Part shown: piece by piece, positions 60,870-64,000 of the stretch
Layout of the letters: the number at the start of each line of letters is the position of its first letter
How positions within the stretch are numbered: position 1 is the stretch's first letter
NCBI GenBank assembly: GCA_040954595.2
Contig: CM082578.2
Location: 5,518,001 to 5,582,000 of the forward strand
DNA length: 64,000 bases
Direction: 5' to 3'
DNA from: Balanoglossus misakiensis
Taxonomy: Eukaryota; Hemichordata
The notes under the pieces: generated by a model
What the model was told of the DNA's origin: nothing
The model's input: only the letters and a program-made list of their open reading frames with translations
The model's database searches: none
Program-made: the position numbers and the translations under genes

Positions 60870-63800
60870 ATGAAACGCAGTAAAGTAGCACCATTTAGGG
60901 ATAAGGTAAGTGAAACGGGCGATTTTAAACTTGAAACGTAGAATTGTAGCCGTTTACCATCTGGCTGTAATAACTGCATGATATGAATGTTTGATATGAA
61001 GTTTTTCGCCATGGTAAACAAACAGCTGTCTTCGGATTTAGGACGACGTCGACCTGATGGTAACTCCCAACTTGAGAAAGTTCTTGTAACAATTGTGCAT
61101 TAAAATAAGGCAGTTTTAATCGTTCAGTCAAAACAATTTCTGAAAGAATCGAATTTAATAGCTTACATCAAGCTAATTCAGTCGGAGCAAAATAGTCATC
61201 ACGAGTAATTTCAAATATACCTTAAAGAGAATTTTGTTTGAAATGAAAAGCTTTTCATGGTGTTTTACTGCTTGAAACATGCTAAAATACTTGTAAACTG
61301 TACTCAATCTCTACCACGTGCACAACGGACAAGATTGAACATTCAGTGAATCAATTTATGGTCGCTACCCAGTTATTCAATGTTGAGACAACTTTTGTCT
61401 ATATGTATACAGTGATGCATAATGTTTAGATTACACGGGGCTTGTAAGGAAATCTCAGAGTGTGGATTCCTTTCATGTTATAGCTGTCATGTTCATGTCT
61501 TTTCTCAGTGTTTAGGGAGACCTTGCTAACCGATATGTTAATCAAATTAACTTGAAATGTGATGACTAATCGACGAATTGTTTACCGTGATGTACAATGT
61601 AATACCAAAGTACCAAACATATTGCTTCCAATTTGGACATTGTAGCCGTTAGATTGTACGCCCATGTAAGAAAAGTCCTGCTAGAAAGTGTGTCACATGC
61701 GACCCATACCAACAGCCGCAGACTAGACGACGACCGCCTTTCAAACCAAGTGTTGCCGAGCGACACGCATAATCTCTCCCTCTCTCTCTTTCTTTCTCTC
61801 TCTCTCTCTCCCCTCTCAATCCTCTCTCTCTCCCTCCTTCTCTCCCTATTGTTATTGAATAGCTATTCCATGTGATTTATTATTCTACATGGTGTTTTGT
61901 ATGGCTTCACTTTCGTGGTGGTGTTGCCATGGTAACCGTTACTGGGCTGTCTTGTATGATTGACACGGATGGAGGGGTTCCCCCATCTTCCCATTGGTGG
62001 GTTCTACACCAATCAGAAGTGCGTTCTGGGTCACATGTTTAGCCCCAAGTTTCGGCTTTGTGCAACGTTTCCTACATGTAATTAGTCCGGTTTTATCCCT
62101 ACCGGATAGCCAGCCCCGGGTCACCGATCGCGAGATCTAAGACGTGTTCGCCGTAGCAGTTCGGTGTGGGCCGATATCTTCGACGAGACGTTTGCTTTAC
62201 GGCGAGTTCCGACCGCCATGTGTGGAGAGAGCTGGTCCGTCTGCGCTACCGGTTTTCAAAGGCGGGAACGTCCGGGCTTCCGTCACAATATATATATTTG
62301 GTTTTCTCCACAGATCGATGTCAAGACGGGCCAAAAACGGCGGCGGAAGGTTATCATCGGGGCCTTACTCACCACGGGGCTGATACTCGCTGGTGGTGGT
62401 GCTGCGGTTGGACTATTTACTGGTATGTATTTTTTGTCCATCTCAATCACCGTTAGAGAACAACCATTTAATTTCTTCCCTTTATCAAGTTTTCTTGCAG
62501 GCGGGTAAACATTTATTGCTCTTCGAAATATCCAAACATCTTTAATCGCACGTTAACTTATAAATATTCGTATATATTCATACTAACCTAGTCAGGCAAT
62601 TTGAGTACATGTATATGTGGATTCTTTCTTAAGGTGGAAATCATGTGACAACGCCCATGCCATTGCATACACCACAACCATCGAGTCCAGGTAATTGATA
62701 ACATAATCTCCTTTTCTAATTAAACATACCAAAAGTATTGCCATGGTCAAGATGATCAGAGTGTTTCAATAAATGTGTAGTACAAAATTTTACTATATTC
62801 TGTTGGATTTTCAATTATTTGCGAGTTATAATATATATTTAAAAACGTTAACACTGTGTGCGAATATGTGTGTAAACGGTATACATGTAGTTGCTGTTAG
62901 TTGGCATCGATGGCAGATACGTGTGCGTATATAAATGGATTGGCTTCCATCTGCCCTTGGTCTTTTTGCTTCTTCTTAGTAGGCCAGTTTTAGCCACTAT
63001 TCCTTATCACACGATACTTGACATGTTAGTAACACCAATGGCTGCAATTTTGTAACAACAGTATCTCACGTTGCCTTTGCTAACATTAATTATTAACCCT
63101 AAAATAGACACTAGCACAAAATGACGTGGTCAAATCTCTTTCTCTTTGAAGCATTGATCAGTGCGACTCCAACCCTCCGCGTCCATCCTGATTATATCCC
63201 GGATGTTGTGCAAGGTCGGCAGATTGACTTCCATTTGAACGTTGAACTGCCGATTGTTTACGCCAGCCGAACAGTAGAGGGCACTGCAGCGGATTTGTTT
63301 TCAATCAACGCTTTCCTGGCTGTGTCTGACGTCAGCGCGGCTGGGGGTGACTTGGTTTCGTCGACAGCTTCCCAAGAGACTGCGCCCACGAATACCTCTC
63401 TGGGTAATACAACAATGGAAACTGGGACTTCCAGTGGTGCAGACAAAACAACCGGCGTGCGTGTCAATACAACAGAAACGTCAGCGCTCGTAACACTAGG
63501 AGATGAGGGGGCAACGCAGACCCACAGGACAACAGCTGTTGTACCTGGACATGACGTCACACTTTCTAATCATATGGCTGTGCTGGTAGATGTTCAGGCC
63601 AACTTCGATCCTATACCGTGCGACCGTCACGACTTCATTTGTGTTGAGATTTATCCAGTCGACACAGAAGTTTGGCAGTGGACAGACGACGTGAAGAGAA
63701 CTGCCTGTGTAGAGATAGGAGATTGTCTTTGTGAGTATATACTAGTAAACGTTCAATAATGATGATTAGGTCGTGGCGTTCCCACATCCCCTATCAAACA

Positions 63801-63899
63801 TTAGATTGATGTCATGACAAGCTTATGGTTACCACGTGTGTACATTTGTGACGTTTTTGTACCGTATCAACACTTGCGTGACTCTATTTTACAGGTTAA
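60870..63899 (+). CDS. Predicted type II single-pass membrane protein with Thr/Ser-rich ectodomain, 5 exons, 261 residues
   Basis: Exons 60870-60905, 62314-62422, 62634-62690, 63152-63730 and 63895-63899. All GT-AG, phases match, 786 nt. The short basic N-terminus (MKRSKVAPFRDK, then GQKRRRK) is followed by one hydrophobic segment at residues 25-47 and no signal peptide, so the C-terminus should be outside. A Pro/Thr stalk (49-68) leads to HPDYIPDVVQGRQIDFHLNV, a low-complexity Thr/Ser/Gly region with three N-glycosylation sites (NTS, NTT, NTT), and a C-terminal module with five cysteines ending in DCLC. The last exon adds only the end of the final Cys codon and TAA. If that intron is retained, the frame would end EYILVNVQ instead. 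An alternative upstream start is possible, since a frame runs unbroken from 62164 into exon 2. Family not recognised. Confidence 0.7.
61773..61848. repeat. Imperfect (CT)n tract in intron 1 of the type II gene
   Basis: Pyrimidine-only run of about 76 bp, CT dinucleotides with CCC and TTT interruptions and one AA. Confidence 0.9.
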
Positions 63900-64000
63900 G
63901 AAACACGTAAGCTAATAGTCGGAACATTTAATACTCATTACATGCAATGTACCGTACCGCCTTAAGAATCGTGGATAACCAATTTCCAGGAAGTTTTCAA

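Noticed and set aside
62164-62508. 114-codon frame read as a separate gene
   Set aside because: Only the part from 62314 is supported, as exon 2 after a good acceptor; the upstream part has no supported start, though an alternative first exon is possible.

Overview
The window is animal nuclear DNA, probably from a marine invertebrate. Genes have GT/AG introns of about 100 to 1400 bp, the intergenic DNA is AT-rich and full of ACATGTA-type words and long microsatellites, and there are many decayed DNA transposons, LINEs and a Penelope-like fragment. A lancelet, an ambulacrarian or a lophotrochozoan would all fit; the sequence alone does not decide. There is no sign of prokaryotic, organellar or CRISPR content.

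Layout. 0-12 kb: intergenic, with hairpin-forming MITE-like repeats (two families) and a Penelope-like retroelement remnant. 12.4-14.6 kb: a Tc1/mariner-type element with TA flanks, rebuilt into a foldback with about 620-bp inverted arms and broken transposase pieces. 14.6-20 kb: a pentanucleotide satellite, a LINE fragment and another hairpin repeat. 20.16-21.14 kb: an intronless class A GPCR with VRY in place of DRY. 22.1-22.4 kb: a small foldback with one arm duplicated in tandem. 26.24-29.73 kb: a 3.48-kb foldback element with arms of about 1.4-1.5 kb, A-tract-rich internal tandem repeats and an 8-9 bp target duplication. 29.9-33.3 kb: minus-strand LINE remnants. 33.6-34.0 kb: an inverted copy of the 11.7-kb repeat.

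34.47-42.35 kb is the highlight: an apparently complete DNA transposon bounded by TTAA and near-identical terminal inverted repeats. It carries two convergent, spliced and intact genes. One is an 8-exon, 801-residue protein that reads as a DDE-type transposase with an AT-hook and a cysteine cluster. The other is a 3-exon, 262-residue protein joining a cysteine-rich domain to a P2X7 C-terminal (ballast) type domain. Each has its own polyadenylation signal between them.

45.87-49.36 kb: an 8-exon gene for a predicted secreted, GPI-anchored protein with three EGF repeats and a Ly6/uPAR domain. 50-60 kb: mostly intergenic, with large simple repeats and a LINE 3' fragment. 60.87-63.90 kb: a 5-exon gene for a predicted type II single-pass membrane protein with a Thr/Ser-rich ectodomain. 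The cellular genes (GPCR, EGF-Ly6 protein, type II protein) suggest cell-surface functions, but nothing in the sequence ties them into one pathway. All exon models were assembled by hand from splice signals and reading phase.
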